From contig NZ_CP073720.1 of the NCBI RefSeq assembly GCF_025137375.1, forward strand, positions 7,216,501 to 7,280,500: 64,000 nucleotides of DNA. The letters run 5' to 3'. The position numbers were made by a program, and so were the translations under genes. The notes beneath the pieces are model-generated. The model was given only the letters and a program-made list of their open reading frames with translations. It did no database searches and was not told the origin of the DNA. This DNA comes from Dactylosporangium fulvum. GTDB lineage: Bacteria > Actinomycetota > Actinomycetes > Mycobacteriales > Micromonosporaceae. The stretch's first letter is position 1. The number at the start of each line of letters is the position of its first letter. Positions 8,580 to 17,427 of the stretch are shown here, piece after piece.

Positions 8580-9538
8580 GTGACCCTCCGCATGACTCGC
8601 AGGTTGATCGCGGCGAGGATCACCGCTGCCACGAACAACATCCAGCCCAGCGCGCTGGACAGGCCCAGGGTCGGGTTGAGCTGGGACAGGAAGGCGAGCC
8701 TGTACGTCTCGAGGCCCAGGACGTTGGTGTGGTCACCGGGGCCGCCGTTGGTCATGACGAGGAAGGTCTGGAACCCCTGCAGCGAGTCGCGCAGGGCGAG
8801 CAGGACGATGATCGCCGTGATCGGCTTCAGCAGCGGCCACACCACATGGCGGGTGATGTGCCAGGAGCTAGCGCCGTCGACGCGGGCGGCTTCGATGAGC
8901 GTCGGGTCCACGGCCTGCAGGCCGGCCAGGTACAGCATCATGGACACCGGAACCGACGACCACACGGTGATCACGATGAGGGTCGGCAGCGCGGTCGTCG
9001 TGTTGCCCAGCCAGCCCTGCGGCTGCTGGAGGCTGCCCAGGCCGACCGAGCGCAGCAGCAGGTTGATCGCGCCGTCCGGCTGCAGCACGTACATCCACGC
9101 GAAGTACACGGCGATGCCGCTGGTCACCTGGGGCAGGAAGTACACCGAGCGGAGCACGGTCTTCAGCCGCCGCACCGAGTTGAGCAGCACGGCCAGCGGG
9201 AAGCTGACCAGGACGGTCAGGACGGGTACCGCGATCATCACCCACATCGTGTTGAGCGCGGCCTGGTGCACCCTCGGCGCGTACCGGGGGTCGTTCCACA
9301 GCAGGTCGGAGTAGTTCTTGAAGCCGACCCAGCGCCAGTTCGGCGTGAAGCCGTTCCACGTGGCGAAGCTGAGCGAGAGCCCGTACACGATGGTGTAGAC
9401 GCCCATCACCCCGAACAGGGCGATCGCCGGTGCCACGAACGCGTAGCCCCAGGCGACGTCCGGGAGGCGGTATCTCGTCCTGCCGCGGGGGGCCCGCCGG
9501 GTCGGCGACGGGCCCTTCGCGATCGTCGGTACAGCCAT
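8576..9538 (-). CDS. Carbohydrate ABC transporter permease, MalF type
   Basis: A 320-aa permease with about six TM helices and the EAA-loop motif EAARVDGASSWHITRHVVWP. With the MalG-type partner it forms the membrane channel of a CUT1 sugar importer. Its ATG shares one base with the TAA of the solute-binding protein gene (TAATG at 9536-9540), consistent with coupled translation in the order binding protein, MalF, MalG. Confidence 0.93.
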   Translation of the reverse strand: MAVPTIAKGPSPTRRAPRGRTRYRLPDVAWGYAFVAPAIALFGVMGVYTIVYGLSLSFATWNGFTPNWRWVGFKNYSDLLWNDPRYAPRVHQAALNTMWVMIAVPVLTVLVSFPLAVLLNSVRRLKTVLRSVYFLPQVTSGIAVYFAWMYVLQPDGAINLLLRSVGLGSLQQPQGWLGNTTTALPTLIVITVWSSVPVSMMLYLAGLQAVDPTLIEAARVDGASSWHITRHVVWPLLKPITAIIVLLALRDSLQGFQTFLVMTNGGPGDHTNVLGLETYRLAFLSQLNPTLGLSSALGWMLFVAAVILAAINLRVMRRVT

Positions 9539-10917
9539 TACTGCTTGGTCCAGAAGAGGTCGATCTGTTTGGTCATCTCCGCGCCGATCTCCGCGGCACT
9601 CTTCTTCTTCAGCGGGGTGTAGTCGATCAGCACATTGGCGACGGGAGTGCCGTCGTATGCGTTGGGCTTGTAGGAGGTGTCACCCGGGTTGTACGCCGAG
9701 GGACCGGAGCCGAACGCCTTGATCATGGCGCCCAGCGCCGGGCCGACCGCGGAGCTGGGGTCGGCACCCAGGTTGGTCGACGGGATGTCCAGCGCCTCCT
9801 TGGCGAAGGTGGCCGACACGTCCGCCTTGGCCAGGTACTTGAGCCACTGGATGGCGCCGGCCCGGTTCTTGGTGGTCGACGACACCGACATGCCGGTCAG
9901 CGCGAACGGAGCCAGGCTCAGGTCCTTGATGGCACCGTTGGCCGGTGCGGGAACGGGGAACGTGAGCACGTTGCTGGCGTCGAACCCGTTCTGCGCCAGG
10001 AACGCCAGGGTGAACGTGCCGCCGATGTTGAACGTCGACTTGCCCTGGGCGAAGGCCAGGTCCGCCGCGTCGATGTCGAGGCTCTGCGTGCCGGGCATCC
10101 AGTACGGGGTGATCCGGCCGTAGGTCTCCAGTGCCTGGACACCCGTCGGGGAGGAGAAGTTGCTGGCCTTGTCCTTGCCGAACAGTGCGTGGAACTTGTC
10201 GGCGCCGAGCATCCCGTAGGCCATCGGCTGCATAAGCCACTCCAGCCCGGTGGTGGCTGACTTGAGGCCGAGGGTGACGCCGCCGTTGGCCGGGTCCTTC
10301 GCCTTGACCTTCTCCAGGTCGGCGATGAATTCCTCCCACGTGGTCGGGGCGGCGGTGATGCCGGCGTCGGCGAGTCGCTGCTTGTTGGCGTAGACGATGC
10401 CGAACGTGCCGATCGTGAGGGGGACGCTCAACCGCTGGCCCAGCTGGATGCCCTTGGTCTTGGCGTCCTGCGCCAGCGACTTCTTGTAGTACTCATCGGT
10501 GACGCTGCCGTCCTGCTTCACCGCTGGGAGGTAGCTGTTCAGCCAGGCGTCGTCGACGTCCTTGGCCAGGTCGGTGAGCAGTCCGGCGGCGCCGAAGGTG
10601 AAGTCGTCGCCGTTGGTGTGCACCTCGAAGAGATCGGGCAGGTTCTTGGTCTGTGCCGCCGCCTGCACCTTGGTCACGTACGCGTCGTCCGGGCCGTACG
10701 ACTCGATCTTGACCGAGATGCCCGTCTCCTTCTGGAATCCTTCCGCGACCTTCTGCAGTGCCTTGACGTGGGGCTGCTTGAAGGTCCACATCACCAGTGT
10801 CTTGTCGGACGAGCTGCCGCTGTCCGAGTTACCGCCGCAGGCGGCGGTGGTGGCGCCGAGTGCCAGCGTCACCAGGACGGCCAGCGCCGGCCGCCACGCG
10901 CATCGTTCATGTGTCAT
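9538..10917 (-). CDS. Extracellular sugar-binding lipoprotein (ABC importer)
   Basis: About 459 aa from ATG 10917 (in-frame ATGs at 10950 and 10956 are alternatives). A basic start, a hydrophobic stretch (ALAVLVTLALGATTAAC) and a lipobox-like Cys followed by GGNSDSGSS indicate lipid anchoring to the membrane. The body is a type 1 solute-binding protein (TLVMWTFKQPHVKALQKVAE, then GFQKETGISVKIE). It would deliver an oligosaccharide to the MalF/MalG channel. It is the first gene of the operon, and the promoter in front contains the putative ROK operator, so expression is probably repressed without substrate. Confidence 0.9.
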   Translation of the reverse strand: MTHERCAWRPALAVLVTLALGATTAACGGNSDSGSSSDKTLVMWTFKQPHVKALQKVAEGFQKETGISVKIESYGPDDAYVTKVQAAAQTKNLPDLFEVHTNGDDFTFGAAGLLTDLAKDVDDAWLNSYLPAVKQDGSVTDEYYKKSLAQDAKTKGIQLGQRLSVPLTIGTFGIVYANKQRLADAGITAAPTTWEEFIADLEKVKAKDPANGGVTLGLKSATTGLEWLMQPMAYGMLGADKFHALFGKDKASNFSSPTGVQALETYGRITPYWMPGTQSLDIDAADLAFAQGKSTFNIGGTFTLAFLAQNGFDASNVLTFPVPAPANGAIKDLSLAPFALTGMSVSSTTKNRAGAIQWLKYLAKADVSATFAKEALDIPSTNLGADPSSAVGPALGAMIKAFGSGPSAYNPGDTSYKPNAYDGTPVANVLIDYTPLKKKSAAEIGAEMTKQIDLFWTKQ

Positions 10918-10975
10918 CACGGTGCCGAGCCTTCGCGTCCGGGGCGCCATCGACATGCGCCGCTTAGTTCAGAGA

Positions 10976-11004
10976 AGCTAAATCGAATTGATGTACTGTG
11001 TCAA
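10976..11004 (-). promoter_or_regulatory. Promoter of the sugar-import operon with putative ROK operator
   Basis: On the minus strand TTGACA (11004-10999), an 18-bp spacer and TAGCTT (10980-10975) form a good housekeeping promoter. In the spacer and entering the -10 box lies AAATCGAATTGATG (plus strand 10980-10993), nearly identical to a site in front of the ROK repressor gene. Binding here would block the minus promoter and probably the divergent dehydratase gene, whose start is only 44 bp away. Confidence 0.6.
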
Positions 11005-11037
11005 CCACGTCACATTGGCTAGGAGGCGGGCACAGCG

Positions 11038-12372
11038 ATGAAACAATCACTGGACTCCGGCGGACCCGGCGCCACGCAGGTCAGCGTCGCGACACCTGAC
11101 GACCCGTCACCTGACGTGCTGGCGGCCGCGCCGTGGGCAGCGCCGGCCAGGGCCGCCCGGATCACCCGGGTGCGCACCTTTCTGTGCGCGCCGCAGGGCT
11201 GCCCGTATCTCATCGTCCGCGTCGAGACGGACCAGCCGGGGTTGTATGGGCTGGGCTGCGCCAGCGACCCGCAACGCACCCTGGCCGTGCGCGCCGTGCT
11301 GGACGAATACCTGGGCCCGCTGGTCCTTGGCCGGGACGCCGGCGATATCGAGGACATCCACCGCCTGCTGCAGAACAGCGGCTACTGGCGGGGCGGCTCG
11401 ATCGCCAACAACGCCCTGGGCGCCGTCGACGTCGCACTGTGGGACATCAAGGCGAAGGTCGCCGGCCTGCCGTTGTACTCGCTGCTGGGCGGCCGGGCAC
11501 GGCACGGCGCCGAGGCGTACACCCACGTCGACGGCGCGGATCCCGGTGAGATCGCGGACCAGGTGGACGCCGCGGTCGAAGCGGGCTACCGGCACGTGCG
11601 CGTCCAGGTGGCGGTGCCCGGCGTGGACACCTACGGCGCCGCGCCCACGGGCGCCGCAGAGGCCCGCCGCCGCGCGGACCGGTCCGGCGCGTGGGACTCC
11701 CTGGCATATCTGCACCACGTCCCACCGGTTCTCGTCGACGTGCGGCGTCGGGTCGGCGACGGGGTCGAACTGTTGCACGACGTGCACGAGCGGCTCACCC
11801 CCGCGCAGGCCCGGCAGCTGGTCGCCGTGCTCGCCGACGCCGGGCTGTACTTCCTCGAGGACGCGCTCGCGCCGGAGGACAGCGCGTACTTCGCCCAGTT
11901 GCGGACCGCCGGCCCGGTCCCGCTGGCAGTCGGGGAGCTGTATGACGAGGTGAGCCGATACCTGCCCCTGCTGGAGCAACGGGCCATCGACTTCGCACGC
12001 GTGCGGATACCGACCCTGGGCGGGCTGACCCCGACCCGCAAGCTGGTCGCCGCGTGCGAGATGTTCGGGGTGCGCACCGCGCCGCACGGACCGGGCGACG
12101 TCAGCCCGGTGGCCCAGGCGGCCAACATCGCGCTCGACGTCTCCACACCGGCCTTCGGCATTCAGGAGGCGGCCCGGTTCCGGGAAGCCACGCTGGAAGT
12201 CTTCCCCGGGGCGCCGGTGCCGGAACGGGGCAGCCTGTACCCTGCCGAAACGCCGGGCCTCGGGGTGGACTTCGACGAGGCCGCGGCTCGCCGGCACCCG
12301 GTGCCCCCGCCCCTGCACCACGACCGCTGGGCCCTGTTGCGCGGCGCCGACGGCGCCGCCCACCGGCCCTGA
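11038..12372 (+). CDS. Enolase-superfamily sugar-acid dehydratase (ManD/RspA-like)
   Basis: A 444-aa protein of the mandelate racemase/enolase superfamily. Metal ligands are placed by HDVHERLTP (Asp248), FLEDALAPED (Glu274) and AVGELYDE (Glu300); the catalytic His is His350 in RTAPHGPGDVSP. YRHVRVQVAVPG and the ending GIQEAARF follow the mannonate dehydratase/RspA subgroup. Members dehydrate hexonic acids such as D-mannonate or D-gluconate, some only weakly. The N-terminal 38 residues are an extra tail. Divergent from the import operon and sharing its operator region, it probably handles an acid sugar released by the secreted lyase. SD AGGAGG precedes the ATG. Confidence 0.82.
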   Translation: MKQSLDSGGPGATQVSVATPDDPSPDVLAAAPWAAPARAARITRVRTFLCAPQGCPYLIVRVETDQPGLYGLGCASDPQRTLAVRAVLDEYLGPLVLGRDAGDIEDIHRLLQNSGYWRGGSIANNALGAVDVALWDIKAKVAGLPLYSLLGGRARHGAEAYTHVDGADPGEIADQVDAAVEAGYRHVRVQVAVPGVDTYGAAPTGAAEARRRADRSGAWDSLAYLHHVPPVLVDVRRRVGDGVELLHDVHERLTPAQARQLVAVLADAGLYFLEDALAPEDSAYFAQLRTAGPVPLAVGELYDEVSRYLPLLEQRAIDFARVRIPTLGGLTPTRKLVAACEMFGVRTAPHGPGDVSPVAQAANIALDVSTPAFGIQEAARFREATLEVFPGAPVPERGSLYPAETPGLGVDFDEAAARRHPVPPPLHHDRWALLRGADGAAHRP

Positions 12373-12403
12373 CCGGCTTCTGACCGGTCGCCGCGCCGGT
12401 CAG
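12369..12403. terminator. Possible bidirectional terminator
   Basis: CTGACCGGC (12369-12377) and GCCGGTCAG (12395-12403) are exact inverted repeats spanning the ends of two converging genes; the stem overlaps both stop codons. Confidence 0.4.
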
Positions 12404-13593
12404 CCCAGCAGCAGCGACTGCGGTTGGACCGACAAGATCTGGTCGAGCACCAGGCAGGCGGCGCCGATCGCGCCGACGTCGATGCCCAGCCCGGTCGTGG
12501 TGACCTCGGTCGGGTGGATTCGCTCCACGAACGGGGAACTTTCCACGATGCCCGGGATGATGGCCATGAACCGGTCCGCCAGCAGCGGCCAGATCGGCCC
12601 ACCGAACACGATCATCTCCGCGTCCACCAGCGTGGCGGCGGCACTCACTCCCCGCCCTACCCGGACCGCCCAGCGATCGATGATCTCACCGGCCGTCACG
12701 TTGCCGGCCGACGCGTGCCGGCACAGGTGCCGCAGGCTCTGCTCCGCGTCTCGCGGGCCGACCGGCTTGAACTCCGGGCCCAGCACCCCGTGCTCGATCG
12801 CCTCGGCGACCAGGGCGTTGGTGGTGCAGGCGGCGTAGAGCCCGCCGACCTCGCCGGCGTTGCCGGAGAAGCCGCGCAGCACCACGTCGTCCACCACCAA
12901 CCCCATGCCTGAGCCGGTGCCCAGGTAGAAGAACAGGAAGTTGCCCGTGTTGGTGGCCGCACCGGCCCAACGCTCGGCGACGGCCGCGGCGGTCACGTCC
13001 TTGTCCAGCAGGACCGGCAGCCCGGTGGTCTCCGCCAGATAGTCGCGCAGCCGCACCCGACCCCAGCCGGCCAGCTCAGGCGGCGCGATGACCAGCCCGG
13101 ACGTCACATCCACCGGTCCCGGCGCAGCGATGCCCAAACCCAGGATCTTGTCCCGCGGCACCCCGGAATCGCGCACGAGCGCGTTGATCGACTCGCTCAT
13201 CTCGATGAGCGTGTGGTCCGGGTCGGCCGCCTCGGGCGTGGAACGCTGGGCACGCGCCACCACCTTGCCCAGCAGATCGAGCACCACAAAAGTGACCACG
13301 GCGGGATCGAGGTGGACGCCGACTGCGTAACGCGCGTCCGCGTTGACCTGGAGCAGCCGCCGCGGCTGGCCGCTGCCCGAGCTCCGGGTGCCCGCCTCAC
13401 GGGCCAAGCCGGTGTTCAACAGGCGCCGGCAGATGTTCGACACGGTCTGCGCGGACAGGCCGGTAGCCTCGACGAGCTCTACGCGGCTCAGCCCGTCCGG
13501 AACCCGGCGGATGGCGTCGAGCACCACCGACTCGTTGAAGTCGCCCATCCGTGGCAGGTTGGTGCCACGCCTGGTCGGCAACCGCTTGTCCAC
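12400..13593 (-). CDS. ROK-family transcriptional repressor
   Basis: A 397-aa protein from GTG 13593. Residues 25-70 form a winged helix (VVLDAIRRVPDGLSRVELVE then GLSAQTVSNICRRL), followed by a ROK sugar-kinase-like domain with the GLGIAAPGPVD segment and a nucleotide-like loop YLGTGSGMGLVV. A zinc-binding Cys set of ROK kinases is not evident, so it is probably a regulator rather than a kinase. GTG 13593 is preferred over upstream in-frame TTG/ATG because GGGAGGA lies 5 nt before it, and because those alternatives fall inside the operator at 13630-13647. It most likely represses the divergent sugar operon and itself, with a pathway sugar as inducer. Confidence 0.87.
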   Translation of the reverse strand: MDKRLPTRRGTNLPRMGDFNESVVLDAIRRVPDGLSRVELVEATGLSAQTVSNICRRLLNTGLAREAGTRSSGSGQPRRLLQVNADARYAVGVHLDPAVVTFVVLDLLGKVVARAQRSTPEAADPDHTLIEMSESINALVRDSGVPRDKILGLGIAAPGPVDVTSGLVIAPPELAGWGRVRLRDYLAETTGLPVLLDKDVTAAAVAERWAGAATNTGNFLFFYLGTGSGMGLVVDDVVLRGFSGNAGEVGGLYAACTTNALVAEAIEHGVLGPEFKPVGPRDAEQSLRHLCRHASAGNVTAGEIIDRWAVRVGRGVSAAATLVDAEMIVFGGPIWPLLADRFMAIIPGIVESSPFVERIHPTEVTTTGLGIDVGAIGAACLVLDQILSVQPQSLLLG

Positions 13594-13629
13594 TGTCCTC
13601 CCATGACGCCGATATTGCGGGACTTCATC

Positions 13630-13647
13630 CATCAAATCGATTTAAGC
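13630..13647 (-). promoter_or_regulatory. Putative ROK operator (autoregulation)
   Basis: Minus-strand reading is GCTTAAATCGATTTGATG, with the perfect palindrome AAATCGATTT at 13634-13643. It matches the site at 10976-10993 at 14 of 18 positions (13 of 14 over AAATCGA(T/A)TTGATG) and lies 37 bp before the chosen GTG. Confidence 0.55.
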
Positions 13648-13972
13648 CTACCATCCATCAGCGCAAGTCTCCCGGCCGGGCCCGACCCGGGTCGCCTTCG
13701 TCCGCGCTCACATTCCCTCGATTGAAGTCGGTGCCGAACGAGCGGTGGCATCACGAGCCAACGCTGTCCGATGTCTGTCGGCATCGTCGACGCCAGGATC
13801 ATCGGACGCAACCACACCTCGGGCCGTCCTGCTGTCGAGAATCTGCGTGGCGCAGAACGGATTGCCCCCGACGCCGCCGATCAGGCGGATGAGCTGGGCA
13901 GTCGGCTCGCGGCCGCGGGCGCCGCGTTGCGCGATCTCAAGTGGCTCCCCCGCGCGCTCAGCGAGTCCGTGA
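13648..13972. other. Gene-poor stretch, possible relic of a LuxR-type ATPase regulator
   Basis: No intact gene. On the minus strand one open stretch (about 13708-13972) contains PTAQLIRLIGGVGGNPFCAT, resembling the AGGNPF segment of the ATPase domain in large LuxR (LAL) regulators. It lacks flanking domains and ends in unrelated sequence; it may be a relic or chance. Confidence 0.25.
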
Positions 13973-14632
13973 TCATGCCAGGCGGTAGCCGCGACCGACG
14001 ACGGTGCTGATCGGATCCGGGTCGCCGAGTTTCTGGCGCAGGGTTTTGACCGTGGTACGCACGGCGGTGGTGAACGGGTCGGTGTGTTCGTCCCAGACTC
14101 GGTTGAGCAGGTGTTCCGCGCTGACGATTTCACCGTCGGCGCGCAGCAGTTCGGTGAGCACACCGAACTCCTTGCGGGTGAGGGTGATCGGGCGGTTGCC
14201 GCGGCGGACTTCATGGCGGCCGACGTCGACGGTCAGGTCGCCGCGGTGCAGCACGGTCGCCACCCGGTCTGGCGCCCTTCGGCCGAGTGCGGTCACGCGC
14301 GCGATGAGCTCGGCGAAGGCGAAGGGTTTGGCGAGGTAGTCGTCGGCGCCGAGGTGCAGGCCCTCGACCCGGCTGTCAAGCGACGCAGCGGCGGTGAGCA
14401 TGAGGATGCGCGCCGGGGAGCCGAGCCGGATGAGCGCCCGGGTCACGTCGTCGCCGTGCAGGACAGGCAGGTCGCGGTCGAGGACGACAACATCCGCGGT
14501 CACATCGGTGACGCGGCTGACGGCGGTGGCGCCGTCGTGGACAACATCGACGATCATGCCGTGTTCGCGCAGGCCATCCGCGATCAGTCGGGCGAGGACG
14601 GTGTCGTCCTCGACGACGAGCACCCGAAGCAT
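13973..14632 (-). CDS. OmpR-family response regulator
   Basis: 219 aa from ATG 14632. Receiver domain: acidic VEDD near residue 10, phospho-acceptor Asp in VVVLDRDLPVLHGDD, and Lys in DDYLAKPFAF. The C-terminal winged helix contains LTRKEFGVLTELL and ends VVGRGYRL. It starts 5 bp after the sensor kinase stop, so both come from one transcript. It probably controls the divergent MacAB-like export genes and its own operon. Confidence 0.93.
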   Translation of the reverse strand: MLRVLVVEDDTVLARLIADGLREHGMIVDVVHDGATAVSRVTDVTADVVVLDRDLPVLHGDDVTRALIRLGSPARILMLTAAASLDSRVEGLHLGADDYLAKPFAFAELIARVTALGRRAPDRVATVLHRGDLTVDVGRHEVRRGNRPITLTRKEFGVLTELLRADGEIVSAEHLLNRVWDEHTDPFTTAVRTTVKTLRQKLGDPDPISTVVGRGYRLA

Positions 14633-14637
14633 GGCGG

Positions 14638-15780
14638 TCACCGAGCCGGAACGCAGACGGTCACGGACAAGCCCCCGCCGTCGCGTGGAGCGAGGGTCCA
14701 GGTGGCGCCGTGCGCGGCGACGATCGCCTCGACGATCGCCAGCCCGAGCCCGGCACCGGACGAACTGGCGCCGCGGCCCGCACCCCGCTGGAACGCATGG
14801 CGCAGCGCGGGCACGTCGGCCGGGTCCACGACGGGGCCGGTGTTCTCCACGCGCAGCCACGAGCCACCGGTGTCGTGGCCGGTGGACAGCCACACCGTGC
14901 CGCCGGGAACGTTGTAGCGGGCGGCGTTCTCCAACAGGTTGCGCAGTACCAACTCCAGCTGCACCGGATCACCGACGCAGGGCGCCGCTACGAGATCTCG
15001 GTGGATCGGTGGCGCGTCGGCCGGCCAGGAGGCTGCCGCGGCGGCGGCCACGGCGGCGAGGTCGACCGGCTCGCGGGCGGCGCCGCGCTGCGTCCGAGCC
15101 AGCTGCAGGAGGCTGGTGAGCATCGCGTCGCTGCGGGCCGCGGCCGTGGCGACCGTCTGCAGCGCGTGACGGTACTCGTCCTCGGTCCGGACCTTACGGG
15201 AGAGCGCTATCTCCGCGGCGGTGCGGATAATGGTCAGGGGTGTCCGCAGCTCGTGTGAGGCGTTGGCGACGAACAGCCGCTGTCCCTGGAAAGCACGAGC
15301 CAACCGGTCAAGCATCGCGTCGAACGTGTCAGCCAGGGTGCGGATCTCGTCACGTGGTCCGCGCAGCCCGATCCGGGCGTCCATCGTGTCGTGCGACAGG
15401 GTCGCGGCGGTGTTCGTGATCTGCCGCAGCGGCCGCAGCGCGCGGCCGGCGACCAGCCAGCACAGCGCCAGCGACACGGCGGCCAGCCCGACGAAGACGG
15501 CCCCGGTCTCGAGCACGATGGTGCGCAACGCGTCGGTGCGGGCCGTGGTCGCGGCCCCTTCGATCACGGGGACGGGCTCCGGGACGGCCCACACGACGGT
15601 GCCGCTCGGCTTGACCCCCGTCACTTCCGTAGCGGAAAGAGTCGTGACCAGGGTGTCACTGGCGGTGAAGAACTCGCGCCGCACGAGCAGATACATCAGG
15701 GCGAGCACGACTGCGCCGGTGCCTGCGAACACGGCCGCATACCACAATGTGAGGCGTCCGCGGATGGTGAGCCTGGTCAT
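14638..15780 (-). CDS. Sensor histidine kinase
   Basis: 380 aa from ATG 15780 (MTRLTIRGRL). TM1 is about residues 12-32, an extracellular loop runs to about 75, and TM2 is about 80-103, followed by HAMP, a HisKA domain with the phospho-accepting His in ANASHELRTPLTII, and an HATPase domain (LRNLLENAARYN, GAGLGLAIVEAI). The short loop fits kinases that sense the membrane or membrane-active compounds, in keeping with the linked efflux genes; the signal is not known. Confidence 0.93.
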   Translation of the reverse strand: MTRLTIRGRLTLWYAAVFAGTGAVVLALMYLLVRREFFTASDTLVTTLSATEVTGVKPSGTVVWAVPEPVPVIEGAATTARTDALRTIVLETGAVFVGLAAVSLALCWLVAGRALRPLRQITNTAATLSHDTMDARIGLRGPRDEIRTLADTFDAMLDRLARAFQGQRLFVANASHELRTPLTIIRTAAEIALSRKVRTEDEYRHALQTVATAAARSDAMLTSLLQLARTQRGAAREPVDLAAVAAAAAASWPADAPPIHRDLVAAPCVGDPVQLELVLRNLLENAARYNVPGGTVWLSTGHDTGGSWLRVENTGPVVDPADVPALRHAFQRGAGRGASSSGAGLGLAIVEAIVAAHGATWTLAPRDGGGLSVTVCVPAR

Positions 15781-15865
15781 CCCTTCATTGTGATTCCGGC
15801 CAGGTGGCATCCGTGTGTCGTCGCACAACACGGTGGCGCCACGGCCGGACCTCCACGATGGCGGC

Positions 15866-16396
15866 ATGACGAGCTTCAAGATCCTTGCGTCGGCGCTGGC
15901 GCTGTCCGCCCTGCTGCTGTCCGGCACGGCCGCCTGCTCCGACGCCGGCAAGTCCGACGCCGGCTCGTCGGCGTCCGCCGGCAGCGACCAGGAGCAGGCG
16001 CTGAAGTTCGCGCAGTGCATGCGCGACCACGGCGTCGACATGCCCGACCCCCGCGACGGACGCATCGTCACCGGCGACGGTGGAGGAGGAGCCCCGGGCC
16101 CCATCTCCGGTTCGGGCGCCGTGGACCTGCCGGTCGGCGACGGCACGGCGTTCGACGCATGCCGCAAATACCTGCCCAACGGCGGCGAGGTGCGCAAGCC
16201 CACCGCCGCCGAACTCGAGCAGCAGGTGCGCTACGCCCAGTGCATGCGATCCCACGGCCTCGACTACCCGGACCCGAACCCCGACGGCGTCCAACAGCTG
16301 CCCGGCATCCTGATCGACGACACCGCGGCGATCCAGCGCTTCGAGGAGGCCGCCCGCGCGTGCGACGCCGCCGACAGCCCGGCGCCGAAGCAATGA
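15866..16396 (+). CDS. Lipoprotein with paired CMRxHGxxxPDP motifs, export-cassette associated
   Basis: 176 aa from ATG 15866. A hydrophobic start (FKILASALALSALLLSGTAAC) ends in a lipobox-like Cys, then a Ser/Ala/Gly-rich spacer. Two repeats, FAQCMRDHGVDMPDP and YAQCMRSHGLDYPDP, each carry a conserved Cys; more cysteines occur at DACRKYL and ARACDAA, so metal or disulphide chemistry is possible. I know similar proteins only as conserved actinobacterial lipoproteins of unknown role. It overlaps the adaptor gene in an ATGA junction, so it probably works outside the membrane with the MacAB-like machine. Confidence 0.8.
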   Translation: MTSFKILASALALSALLLSGTAACSDAGKSDAGSSASAGSDQEQALKFAQCMRDHGVDMPDPRDGRIVTGDGGGGAPGPISGSGAVDLPVGDGTAFDACRKYLPNGGEVRKPTAAELEQQVRYAQCMRSHGLDYPDPNPDGVQQLPGILIDDTAAIQRFEEAARACDAADSPAPKQ

Positions 16397-17427
16397 GCCG
16401 GCGCATCGTCATCGGCGTCGCCGCCGGGGCGGTCACCGTCGCGGTAGCCGTCCTGGCCACCCTCGGCTACGGCGGCCGCGGCCACGGCGGCACCACACCA
16501 TCCGCGCCCCCGCCGAAGACCGCACCGGTCATGCGCGCGTCGCTCGTCGACGCCGTCCACCTCGGCGGCAAGATCGGCTACGGCACCGCCCAGCCGTTCG
16601 CCGGCCGGCTCACCGGCACCCTGACCAAGGTCGCCGCGCCCGGCACCGTGCTGCGCCGCGGCGACATCGCGTTCCGCGTCGACGACCAGCCGATCGTGAT
16701 GCTGCTCGGCGAGATCCCCGCATACCGGGATCTCGCCGTGAACGTCAAGGGCCCCGACGTCAAGCAGTTCAAGGAGAACCTGCGGGCCCTGGGTTACCGT
16801 GGCTTCACCGTCGACTCCGTCTTCGACGGCTCGACGGCGGTCGCCGTGAAGCAGTGGCAGAAGAAGCTCGGCCTGGCCGAGACCGGCGTCGTCGAGCTCG
16901 GCCGGGTCGCCTACCTCGCGGCGCCGGTCCGGGTCGCGGAGCAGCAGCAGCGAGTCGGCGATCAGGCCGCTGCGGGCACGCCGGTGCTGACCGTGACCGG
17001 CACCACCCGCACCGTCGTCGTCGAGCTCGACGACAAGAAGGCGGCCCTGGCCAAGGTCGGGACCAAGGTCCAGGTGCGGCCGGCCGACGGGAAGATCATC
17101 GACGGCACCATGGCCGCCGTGGAGACGGTGCAGGACGACGGACAGCGCAAGACCGTCCTCACCGTGAACGTGGCGGACCAGTCCGCGCTCAGCGGGGACA
17201 CCGGCGACTCCGTTGACGTCGTCGTGGTGCGGGCTGAGAAGAAGGACGTGCTGACCGTGCCGATCGTCGCGCTGCTGGCCGTCGGTGACGGCTATGGCGT
17301 GGAGGTGTTCAGCGGCGGCGGGCGGCGGATCGTGCCGGTCACCGTCGGCCTGTTCGCGCAGGGCCGGGCCGAAGTCAGCGCACCCGGTCTCGTCGAGGGC
17401 ACACAGGTCGGGGTGGCCGGACAGTGA
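16393..17427 (+). CDS. Efflux periplasmic-adaptor-like protein with peptidoglycan-binding domain
   Basis: 344 aa. One N-terminal TM segment (IVIGVAAGAVTVAVAVLATL) anchors it. Residues about 110-170 match a PG_binding_1 fold (VKQFKENLRALGYRGFTVDS then FDGSTAVAVKQWQKKLGL), and the rest resembles MacA/HlyD beta-barrel segments (VVVELDDKKAALAKVGTKVQ; VPIVALLAVGDGYGVEV). In Gram-positives such adaptors couple a MacB-type transporter to the cell wall. It starts in an ATGA overlap with the lipoprotein gene and ends in a GTGA overlap with the ATPase gene. Confidence 0.85.
   Translation: MSRRIVIGVAAGAVTVAVAVLATLGYGGRGHGGTTPSAPPPKTAPVMRASLVDAVHLGGKIGYGTAQPFAGRLTGTLTKVAAPGTVLRRGDIAFRVDDQPIVMLLGEIPAYRDLAVNVKGPDVKQFKENLRALGYRGFTVDSVFDGSTAVAVKQWQKKLGLAETGVVELGRVAYLAAPVRVAEQQQRVGDQAAAGTPVLTVTGTTRTVVVELDDKKAALAKVGTKVQVRPADGKIIDGTMAAVETVQDDGQRKTVLTVNVADQSALSGDTGDSVDVVVVRAEKKDVLTVPIVALLAVGDGYGVEVFSGGGRRIVPVTVGLFAQGRAEVSAPGLVEGTQVGVAGQ

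Noticed and set aside
15814..15827. TGTG-N6-CACA dyad between the sensor kinase and lipoprotein genes
   Set aside because: Too short and common to claim as a regulator site, although the position is suitable.
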